A DNA stretch of 64,000 bases from Onthophagus taurus (taxonomy: Eukaryota; Arthropoda; Insecta; Coleoptera; Scarabaeidae). The stretch is from the NCBI RefSeq assembly GCF_036711975.1, contig NC_091967.1, forward strand, positions 14,508,001 to 14,572,000, given 5' to 3'. Positions 1 through 10,814 of this stretch are shown here, in pieces. The notes below the pieces were generated by a model. It saw only the letters and a program-made list of their open reading frames with translations. It did no database searches and was not told where the DNA came from. A program made the position numbers and the translations under genes. Position 1 is the stretch's first letter; each line of letters begins with the position of its first letter.

Positions 1-599
1 CTCAACTTTCAAAATCTATTATAATTTTAAATTACGACCACCAATATTTGTAGGAAGTATGGATAACATTTTCTCCGCAGAGGGAGAACTTTCAGACTGC
101 TTTTGGAGTTCCCGAACTTCTCGAAAGAGCTTCTACGTGTATCTTCATAAGTAATTTAAGTCAGTTGAACGTAACACAATTAGTGTCATTTCCCACAGTG
201 TATGAACTCCTAGAGAAACCCAAACTTTGACGTCAACTAACCGTTCATATTTTATGACACCGTATAAATTTCATAATTTCATTTTAACAATTTATTATAA
301 AATTAATGAATTAATTTATTTTATTATGATTTCTTTCTTAAAATAATGACTTGTTTACTCTGATATAAACACTTATCAGTTTCGTCACATTAATTCGAAG
401 ACTCACGAAATAAATGCTTAACATTTGATTATTGTTGTTTGCGCATTAAACACTATCTCGATTGTCAGTGTAACTCTGTGTTTTGTCGAAGCAGCATTTC
501 TGTATTCTCAATTTATTTACTTATCAAATCGTAATAGTAAGCAACGTTTATAATATTTCGTTAACCTTGTATTTTAACTATAACAATTTTAGATTAAAA
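1..599. other. Intergenic, upstream of receptor gene 1
   Basis: No coding signal was seen. The stretch is AT-rich. An acceptor-like ttttag lies just before the ATG at 600 and a weak donor-like gtaagc lies near 536, so a short 5'UTR intron is possible for the first receptor gene. Confidence 0.4.
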
Positions 600-1451
600 A
601 TGAACGAGACAGATTGGGATCACGATAATCACTTTTATATGGATTTTGTTTTATTAACAGAAGAAATATTGATTGCGGCTTCTGCTGTATTAAACGTTGT
701 GGTTAACATGTTAATGGTGTGTTGTTTATTCAAAGTAGGATTGAAATCGTCAACTAATGTTGGTTTGTTTAATTTATCATTATTGGATATAATACAACTT
801 TTAAGCTGCCCTGCTATGTATAAAGTTTTCTCCAAAACGCACGATGTTTTAGAAGTATTTGAATCGTATAGTATTTTCGCAAATATATATTACAGTGCAA
901 TGGTTGGAATATTAATGTGTTATGGACTAATGATACTAAAAAGGCATATACCATACCTTGAGAAAAAGTTTAAATTTTTTATACCAGGAGTATGGGTAAT
1001 TATAGTTATTAAGTGTGTCGTGGGATACATTAGATACAAGAGGTATTATGATACACCCGGATTCCTAGAAATTTATATCTTACTGTCCATTGTATTATTT
1101 GTAATAATAACCATAGAACAAATAATTACTACTCTAAATTGGGGCAGTGACATAATATTAGACCACAAAATATCAATAGTACTTACTTTGTTTTTTATTA
1201 GTCTTCGAATATGTTTTATTATAATTCTTAGTTTTCTTGGACATTTCTTTAAGCGTTACATACACCCACAAATTGTTATAAGTTTAATTAACTTTAATGC
1301 TTCAGGAAATATAGTATTAATGGCTTATATGGATAGGAAATTCAGATATGCTTTATATGACATTTTAAGAATTAAGCGCATTGCACATAATAATAATGTA
1401 AATTTTGTTAATTTACCTGAAGAAACTGTAAATATATTAGCAGATGAATAA
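600..1451 (+). CDS. Divergent seven-transmembrane (rhodopsin-like GPCR fold) protein 1
   Basis: Intronless 283-residue frame. The ATG at 600 was chosen over an in-frame upstream non-ATG extension because an AAAA context and an acceptor-like site precede it and the upstream part is not homologous to the neighbours. Seven hydrophobic segments are visible, at about residues 20-44, 58-80, 95-118, 128-145, 158-184, 195-218 and 225-250. Segment 2 ends in LLDIIQLL, and segment 7 carries NASGNIVLMAYMDRKFR followed by a basic helix-8-like stretch, as in class A receptors, but DRY and NPxxY are not intact. The C-terminus (FVNLPEE) is shared with the paralogue at 2120-2941. The ligand is unknown. It belongs to a cluster of three. 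The 7TM topology is fairly certain; GPCR function is inference. Confidence 0.7.
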   Translation: MNETDWDHDNHFYMDFVLLTEEILIAASAVLNVVVNMLMVCCLFKVGLKSSTNVGLFNLSLLDIIQLLSCPAMYKVFSKTHDVLEVFESYSIFANIYYSAMVGILMCYGLMILKRHIPYLEKKFKFFIPGVWVIIVIKCVVGYIRYKRYYDTPGFLEIYILLSIVLFVIITIEQIITTLNWGSDIILDHKISIVLTLFFISLRICFIIILSFLGHFFKRYIHPQIVISLINFNASGNIVLMAYMDRKFRYALYDILRIKRIAHNNNVNFVNLPEETVNILADE

Positions 1452-2119
1452 ATAAATAATTTTACAATGACACTTATTGTATTATTTCATTGTAATAAGC
1501 TTTTAAGCCAAAAGTATTGGCACTTACGATAAGAAATATGATGTACAGGTGTTTTAATTTACTTAAAGTAGAATAATCAATAAAATAATGAAAATGTAGC
1601 CGATTATTATAGTGGTACGGTGGGGTTATATGTGATCCCGATTGCAATCTTAAGAAAATATAGAAAATTTTATACGAAAGTTCAAGATTATCATTATTCA
1701 ATGAAACCTACACTAAATCTTACAATTCGAAAGATGAATACCTGAAAATAACTTGCACATATTGCAACGAGATGTCGCAATATATTTCATGGTAGGCTAA
1801 ATCTGTAATCACCTAGCTAATAACTATCGAGGTATAAACCTAAAATGCAAAAGAGAAGTCATCAACACTAAACATTTCAGGATGATTTTTATATTTTCTT
1901 GCCTATTATTATGTCACTTTAAGTATCATATTTAGTCGAGATTAGGTAAACGTTGCATACCAAAAAAAAGAAGACAGGGTTATTAAGAGGAATTTATCTG
2001 CCACAATTTTATTTTTCAGCTTTTTTGATTTTCCATATTACCCGTTTTTCGTTATTTTTAGAATTAATAAATTCCCACAATTAGTATTAATAAAAGGAAA
2101 TATTTTACAACTATATATT
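1452..2119. other. Spacer between convergent receptor genes
   Basis: This AT-rich spacer joins the 3' ends of two convergent receptor genes. It contains likely 3'UTRs and no supported gene. The minus-strand frame of about 75 codons near 1474-1701 has no recognisable features. Confidence 0.4.
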
Positions 2120-2941
2120 TTAATTTTCTTCCGGCATATTTATAAATTTCACAGTTCCTTCCGCGGGATATAAATTAATTTTAAATAATTCACATAACGT
2201 AAATTTAAATGTCTTGTTTCCATAACAAAACATTAAGAGATTTAACAACGAATTGTACTGCATAAGTCCTATTCCTATGTTACCAGCTAAATCCAATAAT
2301 CTAAATAATAAATCAGAAATATATACAGCCAAAATTAGTATTACTCTAATCGCAATGTAAAGTATAATTAAAATAATACACATTTTATGATAATTGGATT
2401 TCTCGTTATCAAGATTTATCGTAGTAATTATTTGGTCTATCAATAATTGAAAAATTAACATCACAAGAAGAATAATATGCACATAGTGATATAAAATTGT
2501 ATAATAGTTATGTGCTGACAGAGTATAAGTTATCGTAAATACTAAACTAAAAATAAATAATATACTTATAACAATGTAAGGAAAATATTTGTTAATTATC
2601 TTAAAATTATTTTTTTGTAACATTAATATTAAACATAAAATATGTCCATACATAGCGTAATAATAAAGTGTTGAGACCACATCTTCCACATCAATATCTT
2701 TAAATGCATCGTGAAGCCCAGAGACTACTTTAAACAATACTCTACAAAAGATTTGTTGAAAAATATCCGTGAATATTAAACTAAACAAATCGATATAAAA
2801 TATCGATGTTCTCAATTGAATCTTAATTAAACAGTACAAAGCTATTAAGTTAATTAAAAAATTTATAAATACGGAAATTGCTATCCAAAATTCTTCCGCC
2901 AATAATCCAACAACGAATTGAGAAGATGAATTTAAAATCAT
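2120..2941 (-). CDS. Divergent seven-transmembrane (GPCR-like) protein 2
   Basis: Intronless 273-residue frame on the minus strand. It starts MILNSSSQFVVGLLAEEFW and has seven hydrophobic segments in the same spacing as the gene at 600-1451. Shared landmarks are the (L/A)EE(I/F) motif before segment 1, an aspartate in segment 2 (FTDIFQQI), a DQIITT motif at the end of segment 5 (EQIITT in gene 1) and a C-terminal FINMPEEN matching FVNLPEE. Segment 7 has LLNLLMFCYGNKTFKFTL, a helix-8-like continuation. The C-terminal motif may be a docking or trafficking signal; that is inference. The receptor class and ligand are not recognised. Confidence 0.7.
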   Translation of the reverse strand: MILNSSSQFVVGLLAEEFWIAISVFINFLINLIALYCLIKIQLRTSIFYIDLFSLIFTDIFQQIFCRVLFKVVSGLHDAFKDIDVEDVVSTLYYYAMYGHILCLILMLQKNNFKIINKYFPYIVISILFIFSLVFTITYTLSAHNYYTILYHYVHIILLVMLIFQLLIDQIITTINLDNEKSNYHKMCIILIILYIAIRVILILAVYISDLLFRLLDLAGNIGIGLMQYNSLLNLLMFCYGNKTFKFTLCELFKINLYPAEGTVKFINMPEEN

Positions 2942-3519
2942 TTTAAAATTTTAATTTTTTAATCTAGAAATCACAAAGATGTTAACCGTTTAACATGCGA
3001 CTGTTATGTTGTTATCGCTTACATTTTATTTAAAACAGTTCAAAATATTAAAAATTTTTGATAATATAACCTATTTCTTTGAACTCGAGATTATGAAACT
3101 CGGTTACGAACTGCGCAGACATTGTATAATCGGTAATAATACACAAACAGTGGGAACAATTTAGGAGATGTTTAAATTTCAAATTAACCACTTTAAAATG
3201 TAATTGCTTTGTTTCCGGCGAATGTTATAAAATTGTCAATTTTTATGAAAAAAATTATTTAAACTAAAAATAATTTATGTTTGTTTATATAAATTAAAAT
3301 ATTTTGTATTGTTTTTCTTTTTTCTTTCCTTTTTTAACGGAATTTATAATTAATATTACTGCGCAAGTCACGCATTAACTTTTCCGAAGCAACCGCTTAT
3401 TTTAAACTAGTCTGGAAAATTTTGTGAAATAGTTCAGTGCAAGAACAAAGAGTAAGTGCCATAATTTTAGTAATTTTTTTGTGATTTTATTTTTTTGTTT
3501 AGAATTTTACTTTTACAAG
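2942..3519. other. Divergent promoter region between receptor genes 2 and 3
   Basis: This 578 bp AT-rich stretch separates divergently transcribed receptor genes. A donor-like gtaagtg at about 3452 and an acceptor-like tttgtttag ending near 3501 suggest a short 5'UTR intron for the gene starting at 3520. No gene was seen. Confidence 0.4.
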
Positions 3520-4305
3520 ATGAATAAGACCTTTGATTTGAAATCACTTAAAGATATTCCTGGAGAGGAAATTTGGGTAATGGGCTCTGTATTAATAAAT
3601 GGATTATTAAATGTATTTCTTCTATGCTGTGTATTCAAAGGATACTCTAGAAAAATATCCGAAAACATAGCAATTATAAATATAACAATCTTGGATATTA
3701 TTCAACAAGCAAGTTGTCCCGTTATATATAGAATACTCTTAGGTGTAGGGAAAACATCTGAGGATATATTAGAAGAATTTACTACCCAAAATATCTTCGT
3801 CAACGTTTTTTATTGTTCTAAATTTGGCGCTATAATATCATTTGTATTAATTATTTTAAAGACCCGTTACAAATTTATCGAAAAAATTTTTGTATTTCTA
3901 ATTTGTGGGATGTGGCCGTTTCTATTCGGATTAGGTTTCTTTAATTTTATAAGTGGAAATATTAACCTTTACTATGATACTTGTATACAAATTTATATTC
4001 ACGCTTTTATTGTTCTATTTTTCATAACTTTAATAAACCAAATTGTAACCATAATGATTGACATCAAAAAAGTCAAAAACTGCGATAACTTGATGAATCT
4101 TCTTTATGTAACAACGCGAGGTTGTTTTATTATGATCGTGGCTGCAGTGGCTATCTTTCAAGGCGATAAAAATATACCTTTTACTGTTTACATTTGTTTG
4201 GGTTTCTTACAGTATACCACACTTGGTAACCTTATCATTTTGATTTATTCTAACCGAAACAGTCAGGATTGTTTACCAAAACCATACGATATGTATTCGT
4301 TATAA
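3520..4305 (+). CDS. Divergent seven-transmembrane (GPCR-like) protein 3
   Basis: Intronless 261-residue frame. The ATG at 3520 (MNKTFDLKSLKDIPGEEIW) aligns with the starts of the two neighbours, so a non-ATG extension upstream was not used. It has seven hydrophobic segments, the EEIW motif before segment 1, ILDIIQQASCP in segment 2 (LLDIIQLLSCP in gene 1), NQIVTIM at the end of segment 5 and LGNLIILIYSNRNSQD in segment 7. It is shorter than its paralogues and lacks the PEE C-terminal motif, ending instead in a divergent tail. The ligand is unknown. It is clearly a diverged duplicate of the two upstream genes. Confidence 0.68.
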   Translation: MNKTFDLKSLKDIPGEEIWVMGSVLINGLLNVFLLCCVFKGYSRKISENIAIINITILDIIQQASCPVIYRILLGVGKTSEDILEEFTTQNIFVNVFYCSKFGAIISFVLIILKTRYKFIEKIFVFLICGMWPFLFGLGFFNFISGNINLYYDTCIQIYIHAFIVLFFITLINQIVTIMIDIKKVKNCDNLMNLLYVTTRGCFIMIVAAVAIFQGDKNIPFTVYICLGFLQYTTLGNLIILIYSNRNSQDCLPKPYDMYSL

Positions 4306-5527
4306 ACAATAATAAATTTATTTGTGACATTTTTAACCACCGGATTTCGGACATATAACGGTTAAAATGCGTTTGCGGTTTAACTATCAATGTACGATAA
4401 AGTAGTGATATCAGTCGTTTGGAAATAATATAATCAATACACTACCAATAAAGTATTTTAATATAATTTTTTTTATATAAAAGTTTAGAATAAAGCCCAA
4501 TATTAATATTTAGTTGTATTATTGAAATCCTTTTTATTTGACCTTTTATATTGAAATTACCATTTCCAGTTACAATTTTTTATCGCTCCCATAGAACCGA
4601 TTAATAATAAGCTGCAATAAACAAATTAAAAACAATCTAGGCTGGTTTTCAATCAGATCTCACATTAGTAGACAGCGTAATGCCAATAATATCACACCTA
4701 AATACAATAATCTAAATAGGATAGGATGAAGGAACGCAAACCGACAAAGCTGTTGAACCGTAGGTTACTGTGTCAGAGTTTCAATCAATATATAAGGAAT
4801 CCTAAGGAATTTCGAGAAGCTGATGCAAGACTCCACTCTCGATGGAGCAAAACCATTGACAATGGTTTACCCATACCAATGCTCTTCTGCAAAGACCAAG
4901 AAAGCTAAAATACAGACGAGTGCTCCATGTTGTCGAATATTCACGACACTACCATTATTTTATACCTTTACCAATTTGACAACAAGACATTCGAGCTGAA
5001 AAGTGACCCCACTATGTTCCAAACGATAACCAAGACGATTACTTTCTATTCACTATCTTAAATGACTAACGTAATGTAATTTAACACTTCAAACTGTTAA
5101 GAATCAATCAATTAAACGACTAAGTATGAAACTTGGAACCTCTGCTTTCGAACAGTCATTTTTTTAACACTTTTGTACTCAACACAACAGGTAAATGTTT
5201 AATTTCTTAAATTAATTGGTTACCTTCTTTTATTGACCGTTGTTTTTAATTTTAATTTGATCTTAAAATTATAATTATTTAAAAAAGTTAATTGTTGTAA
5301 CGTTAGATTTGTTAATGAAATGTGATTATATAAGTTTACCAACAAACTTTACAAAATCCTTTCAATAAAATTACCTACCAAGGGTATACAATATAGCCTA
5401 CTATCAGAATTTAGTAATTACAGTACGTAATCCTGCAGTATACGAAGTACTCGGTATCAGGGCAATAAGCAGAATCCCCTTGACGAAAACCGCTTTGTCC
5501 AACGGCCGCAACTTTATTAAAAACGTT
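4306..5527. other. Intergenic, nothing recognised
   Basis: AT-rich spacer of about 1.2 kb. A 60-codon plus-strand frame near 4726-4908 lacks any recognisable domain or splice context and is not called. No repeat family was recognised. Confidence 0.4.
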
Positions 5528-5893
5528 CTATTGTTGAATGTTCCGCATGTTCTGTCGACACTTTATTACGAACGAACAAAACTCGACGTTCCAGGTTGAC
5601 CTGCATTTGAAATTCGCATATTGGATAAGTTGACAGATGCAAATTTCTTCGCGCTCTTTCCCAACCCCGTGCTTTGAAGTGGCCTCTTCAACCATGCCTA
5701 ATTTATTATGAATTGAAACATGTCGGGCGGAAGAATATGCTGAGCATATAACGTATATACGCTTTTCCAACAACGTCACAGACGCCTGCAGAATGTTCTG
5801 CTCCGCAAAGGGGGAAGCTTTGTATCCGAACCCATCTTTGCTGTAGAAATCGTGAAAGGTCCAGCAGAAGAGGATAGTAACCAGCCGGAACAT
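5528..5893 (-). CDS. Hypothetical small protein with possible signal peptide (doubtful)
   Basis: A 121-codon minus-strand frame in a patch visibly richer in G and C than its surroundings. The N-terminus MFRLVTILFCWTFHDFYS could be a signal peptide, followed by a mature part with six Cys, including a CICQ motif near residue 85. No family was recognised and no introns or neighbours support it. A second GC-raised island with open frames on both strands lies at 6290-6760. The two may be exons of one unrecognised gene, or decayed repeat sequence. Low confidence. Confidence 0.2.
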   Translation of the reverse strand: MFRLVTILFCWTFHDFYSKDGFGYKASPFAEQNILQASVTLLEKRIYVICSAYSSARHVSIHNKLGMVEEATSKHGVGKEREEICICQLIQYANFKCRSTWNVEFCSFVIKCRQNMRNIQQ

Positions 5894-7844
5894 ATTTTTA
5901 CTTATTTTTGTTGTTCTTTTTTTGGTTGGGATGTAATAACATCGGCATGCAAAGAGCTTTTCTCTATTTCATATTTTTCAATTATTTAATGGGAGAACCC
6001 GGCATTTTGATATTGATTCAAAGTTATCTAAAGGAATTTTTTAATATTTTTTCGTTTACAATAAAATAGCATAAAATATTATATTCATTTCTAAGCATAT
6101 TATATAAAATTTCAAACATAATACCACAAATATATTTGAAATTCAAGTAAGCGCATGTTCTAGTTAAAGAAACCGTCATTAATATACTATCAAATGATAA
6201 GTAAAGTAACTTCATCAATATTTAATGAGAACTCCCTATTCTTCTTACACTATCGGTTATCTCGATAACGAATATACCCTAGAACGTAATAATACGCCAC
6301 TTCCATAAAGACGCATTTAAAATTTTATATTTTCGGGCGAAGTAAGACGGAGGAAACACAAAGCTTCTTTGACATTGGATCGAAGTACACGTCGACGTCG
6401 TCCCACCAACCGGTCTTCTTGGTCATGACGTTACAAGAGCGCACGTTTTATGTTCCATCTATCCTTCCGCCCGATGTGTTTCAATTCATTATAAATTATG
6501 TACGGGTCATGAGACCACTTCAAAGCCAGCAACAAATTTGCATCGGTTAGCTTATGAAGTATACACGCGCGTAGATATAAAATGCGGATCATATACACAC
6601 GCCACCACACTACCACTTCAATAAATTTGGACGGATACGGTGAATGATATGACACGTGACAATACACGAGTTCCGCGAAAGTGTAATAAATAAAGACCGC
6701 CTTCAATACGGCGACGGCAACGTTCTTTTTCGTATTTTTCAGTCGGAATAACACACAGAAAGAATATTATATTGTCACTTTGTGTTACTCGTTTGAGGCT
6801 CGATAAATTCTCGGTTCAATAGTTATTTTCTGTATTTATTCAATAATACCTCAATTGGTTGTGAAGCTTACTTAAGATTTTGGAAGTAGCGAGTAATAAA
6901 TCAGATTCCATTTCGATATAACCTGAAGTGACATATATCATTGATATTATAAGATATTTTTAGTCCCCATCAATGTATCTAAACTAAAATCAATACAGTA
7001 AACTTTCTTAGACCAATAATCTAGAAATGAGTCGATATAACTCTTGATATTAATTAAATACATACACAGAGAGCGGAAACTGTTTATTTAATATATATTA
7101 AACGTTCATTTTTACGTCTGTCATTCACAACTTCCTGGCATAGAAAATTAAATAAATACAAAAAAGGTCAATTTCATGAAATATGGTGCCGCAAAAGCAG
7201 CACCAGTTGAAATTTATTACCACTCATGAAAAAAAGCTCATAAAACACATTGAAAAATAATTTTTGAAATTTTTTTTAATTTGCTTTATAATCAAATTTT
7301 AAAAAACGAGTTATAGAATAATCTCCTTGCATCGCTTGGACTCCACAACTTCCGGAACGAACATGGATAAACTTTTGAGTTTACGACGTAGACTATTTAT
7401 TTATTAAAGGATATCAATAAATTAACTGTTAATTGTACTGTGGAATCATGAAAGTACCGCCTATTTTATAAAATTTGTAGAATCTTTAATATTTGTAAGA
7501 AGTAGATTTTTAATAAACCATCTCTTTGTGGTTCATGTTGAAAAATTCATTCAAAATACCTTCTTCAGTTTCCTAAATATTCTGTTTGTGAAGTTATTTT
7601 TGATTGTGACTGTAAGTGTATGGGTCCATCATTGTCAGTCCCAAGCCCGGACAAATTAAGAGGATTAGACAATAAATTAACTAACCAGTTCTGTAAAAGA
7701 AAAGACCTAGTTTAGAAACTTAACACGTTAAGCATGGGTGTAGAGTAAATTTTTCTTTCACTAAGAACGGCAAACTATTTTGATAGTATTTTATTTGGAA
7801 AAAAATTCTAATGAGCAGACGAATCTGTATACTGAGCAAACTTT
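5894..7844. other. Gene-poor region with a GC-raised island at 6290-6760
   Basis: This is mostly AT-rich DNA. The 6290-6760 island is open for about 107 codons on the minus strand (6431-6754) and for about 85 codons without a start on the plus strand (about 6292-6549). None of the translations was recognised. Beyond it, 6780-7600 is plain AT-rich sequence. Confidence 0.3.
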
Positions 7845-8510
7845 GTGAAATGGAAATTTTGTTTAGGTATTATCGTGTGGATGGGATTAATGCAATTGCC
7901 ACGTCTAAAGGCTTATTGGAGTATCAATATTCTATATTCCAATAAAGTGATGCCAAGAAATCGATTTGAACAGCTATTGCAGATGTGGCATTTCAACAAT
8001 AATGAAGATGTAAGTTTTTGTAATGATAGACTCCGAAAATTGACACCTTTGATGAAAAAAATAGCAGAAAGATTTCAAGAGGTTCTTACGCCCGACTCCT
8101 GTATATACATTGATGAAACGTTAGTGCCATTCCGTGGGCGTCTAAGGTTCAAACAGTACATAAAAAATAAGAAACATAAATTTGGCATAAAAGTGTACAA
8201 GTTATGCATCACAGTTGGACACACATATGATTTCCAAGTGTACTGTGAAAAAGATAACCAAGGAGATGGCAATGCTTCTTCAAATGTTGTTTTATCATTA
8301 CTAAAAAACCTTCTAGATTCCAGAAGGACAGTCTATACCGATAACTCTTACACTAGCGTTTATTTAGCCAGATAGGCGTACACATCTTGTAGGAACTTTT
8401 TTTCTTGTTTGAATAAAAAACTGAAAAAACATGAAATGATAGCCCAAGAAAGTACTTGTGCTATTGTAATGCTAAAATGGAAAGATGTTCTTGATGCTCG
8501 ACATTATTAA
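7845..8510 (+). mobile_element. Broken piggyBac-family transposon (DDE_Tnp_1_7 transposase fragment)
   Basis: A 176-codon frame (7845-8375) matches the middle of piggyBac transposases. It has YWS followed by RFEQLLQMWHFNNNED, the first catalytic Asp in IYIDETLVPFRGR, the KNKKHKFGIKVYKL block, and the second catalytic Asp in VYTDNSYTS. After a frame loss, homology resumes (THLVGT, then LKKHEMIAQEST and LKWKD) to about 8510. The N-terminal part, the third Asp and the C-terminal zinc-binding region are missing. No convincing terminal repeats with TTAA duplications were found; a GGGGTTAA lies at 8815-8822. The element is inactive by reading. Confidence 0.85.
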
Positions 8511-10814
8511 TCAATAAGACGAGGGAATGAAAAAATGTGAAATTAAGCCTGTGTTTGAGTTTCAGCAACTTCGGCATACTATTTCAACGTTTGAGCTTAC
8601 ATTATAAGCAGTGAAATATCTTATTCTATACTTTGCTAAAATCAATGTAAATAGTATCAATCTGAACACTTTGCGAATGGGTTATTGAACACAATTTACA
8701 AGCGAAACCAAATTTGTTTTAACCAATTTTCAACGTAGAACCCCTTAATAAATAAATTGAGGTTGAAAGTTATTGTGTTATATATGGTAAATTAATTTTA
8801 ACAGAACGTCAAAAGGGGTTAACATGACTAAGAGATGCTAAACCCTGAAAAGGAAAATACGCTAGAAAAATATCGATTAATTTTCCCGCCTACATCTGGG
8901 AGTATTTGAGAAATTGTTCAGAATTTAGTAGATGCTTTTTTAGTTAAATTGCATCATATTTCATCTCAGTTGTAATCTTACTATCCATTTTGCCTTTTAC
9001 AAACGACCACAAATGAGAACAAAATCAACTAGGAAATCCTGTATGCAAATAATCAAATCTGTGGAATTTAGTTCTCAAGTTCATATAACAAATTTTAGAA
9101 TGAATTAATATAATTTGAAACTGTAAGTAATGACGACTGATCTAAAATTTGCTTATATGTCCTCGCTATGAAATAGCCGGTAGTATTTATTGTCTTTCTT
9201 GAAACAATTTTTTTCCTATTCCTAATTAGTATCGCGTTGAATTTCAAGATAGAAACTTGATCATAACTCTTGTGTTTTCATTATTAACACAATCCTGTCC
9301 CGAAAGGATTGCGAAACACAAGTTTACAGACTTCAGATCTTCATCTCACAGCCGACGCTCTTTAATATGCCATTTTCTGCAAACAATCAACTCGATCCGC
9401 TTCATCCCATCACAACATTCCTTATTCGTATCCTTAATATCTTTTTGTATGGATTTCCTATTCATATCCTTAATATCTCTTTGTATCGATTTCAAATCTG
9501 TTCCAATTCTATAGCTGTAGGTGTGGATGAGGATGACGAAGGAGTAGGCTGGCCGTCAACAGCAATTAAGTAATTCACACTGAGCCATAATCCATAATGA
9601 GCCAGATCGCATCCTCTCGAACACAGTAGACCCAGAGATCTCGAAGAGATACACCTGTTGCATTTAGAACACTTAAAATGAATAATAAAAATGAGATGAT
9701 TTTTTCGATACCCCTACCCAAGGATAATATGAAATTAAATATCTTGTAAGAAATACGATACTATACGAGACTTTTTAACACAAAAGTCTTCCCTATGCAG
9801 ATATTAAACAACGAAAATACAGATTAAATGTTTGGATTTACGCTCCAACTTATAATGTTATTGTGTACTCAGCAGATAATAAAGCAGTAAACTTCGGGAA
9901 ATATAAATTTGTATTTCAAAAATTAATTTGCAAACATGAGCTAATTATAACTGCCGCGTGTTTCATAATGCTACGAAGCATGATTATAAAACAAAGAGAA
10001 ATTTTTCCCTGACTAATCGTTACCTCAATGTTGCAACCCTAAGTATATATCTAATACATAATAATGATTAAAATCGTCAAAATAGTTTCAGGAGCCCTAT
10101 CAAAAGCTATTGGTGGAATTTTTGCGTGATTGCAATGCTTAATGTTTATATTCTTCATACATGCAAAAAAGTGCAAAAGCATTGTATATTTTAAAGGTGA
10201 ACAAAGAGGTGAGGTGGAAATCTCCACGAATATAGCAAACGAGGTAGGAGGTAAGCTGCAAGAACGTTGACAAACTGAAAACGTTATGTGTAATCTTAAA
10301 CACGGAAAGCCTAATTTTTATTTATGTATGTATTGACTTTATTAAATCTTGAAAATGACCGTTGTTTTACATCGAAACCGCAAGAAATGATTTTGAACCC
10401 GTATTAAGAAATAATAAATAAGGTCACATTATTTTCAAGTTTTCCAAATCTTTTTCAGCCTTTGCAACAAAAGTTTAAGAATTATATATATTATTATATT
10501 TTTTTTCTCGATGACCACTATACAAAGTACATTCATGATAATAATTGAAAATAGCCACATCTATGAATGAAATTACGAATATGTTAACAATAATTGCAGG
10601 AATTAAAAGCTAAATTGACCAACTTAAGCTTTCAGTTTATAGATGTCTATAAGTTCGTGCACACGCCACACCACTCTTGACGTAACCAGATGACCTTGCA
10701 AATGTTTGTAAACAGAGTACACGTTGGGAGTGTTACACATTGTGCAGATCAAAATACACGTGAAAACGCAGGTAAAATTGACGAATTTATAACGAAACGC
10801 TCACACATCATCCC
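8511..10814. other. Intergenic; short tandem repeat at about 9420-9495
   Basis: No gene was recognised. At about 9420-9495 a unit of roughly 36 bp containing TATCCTTAATATCTCTTTGT occurs twice in tandem and makes spurious Phe/Ile/Leu-rich frames. The last 200 bp before 10815 (around 10640-10790) are less AT-rich and probably hold the promoter and 5'UTR of the bZIP gene. Confidence 0.4.

Noticed and set aside
1-250. Minus-strand words SSPSAEKMLS resembling KASPFAEQNILQ at 5780-5830
   Set aside because: The similarity covers only about ten residues and does not extend, so chance is likely.
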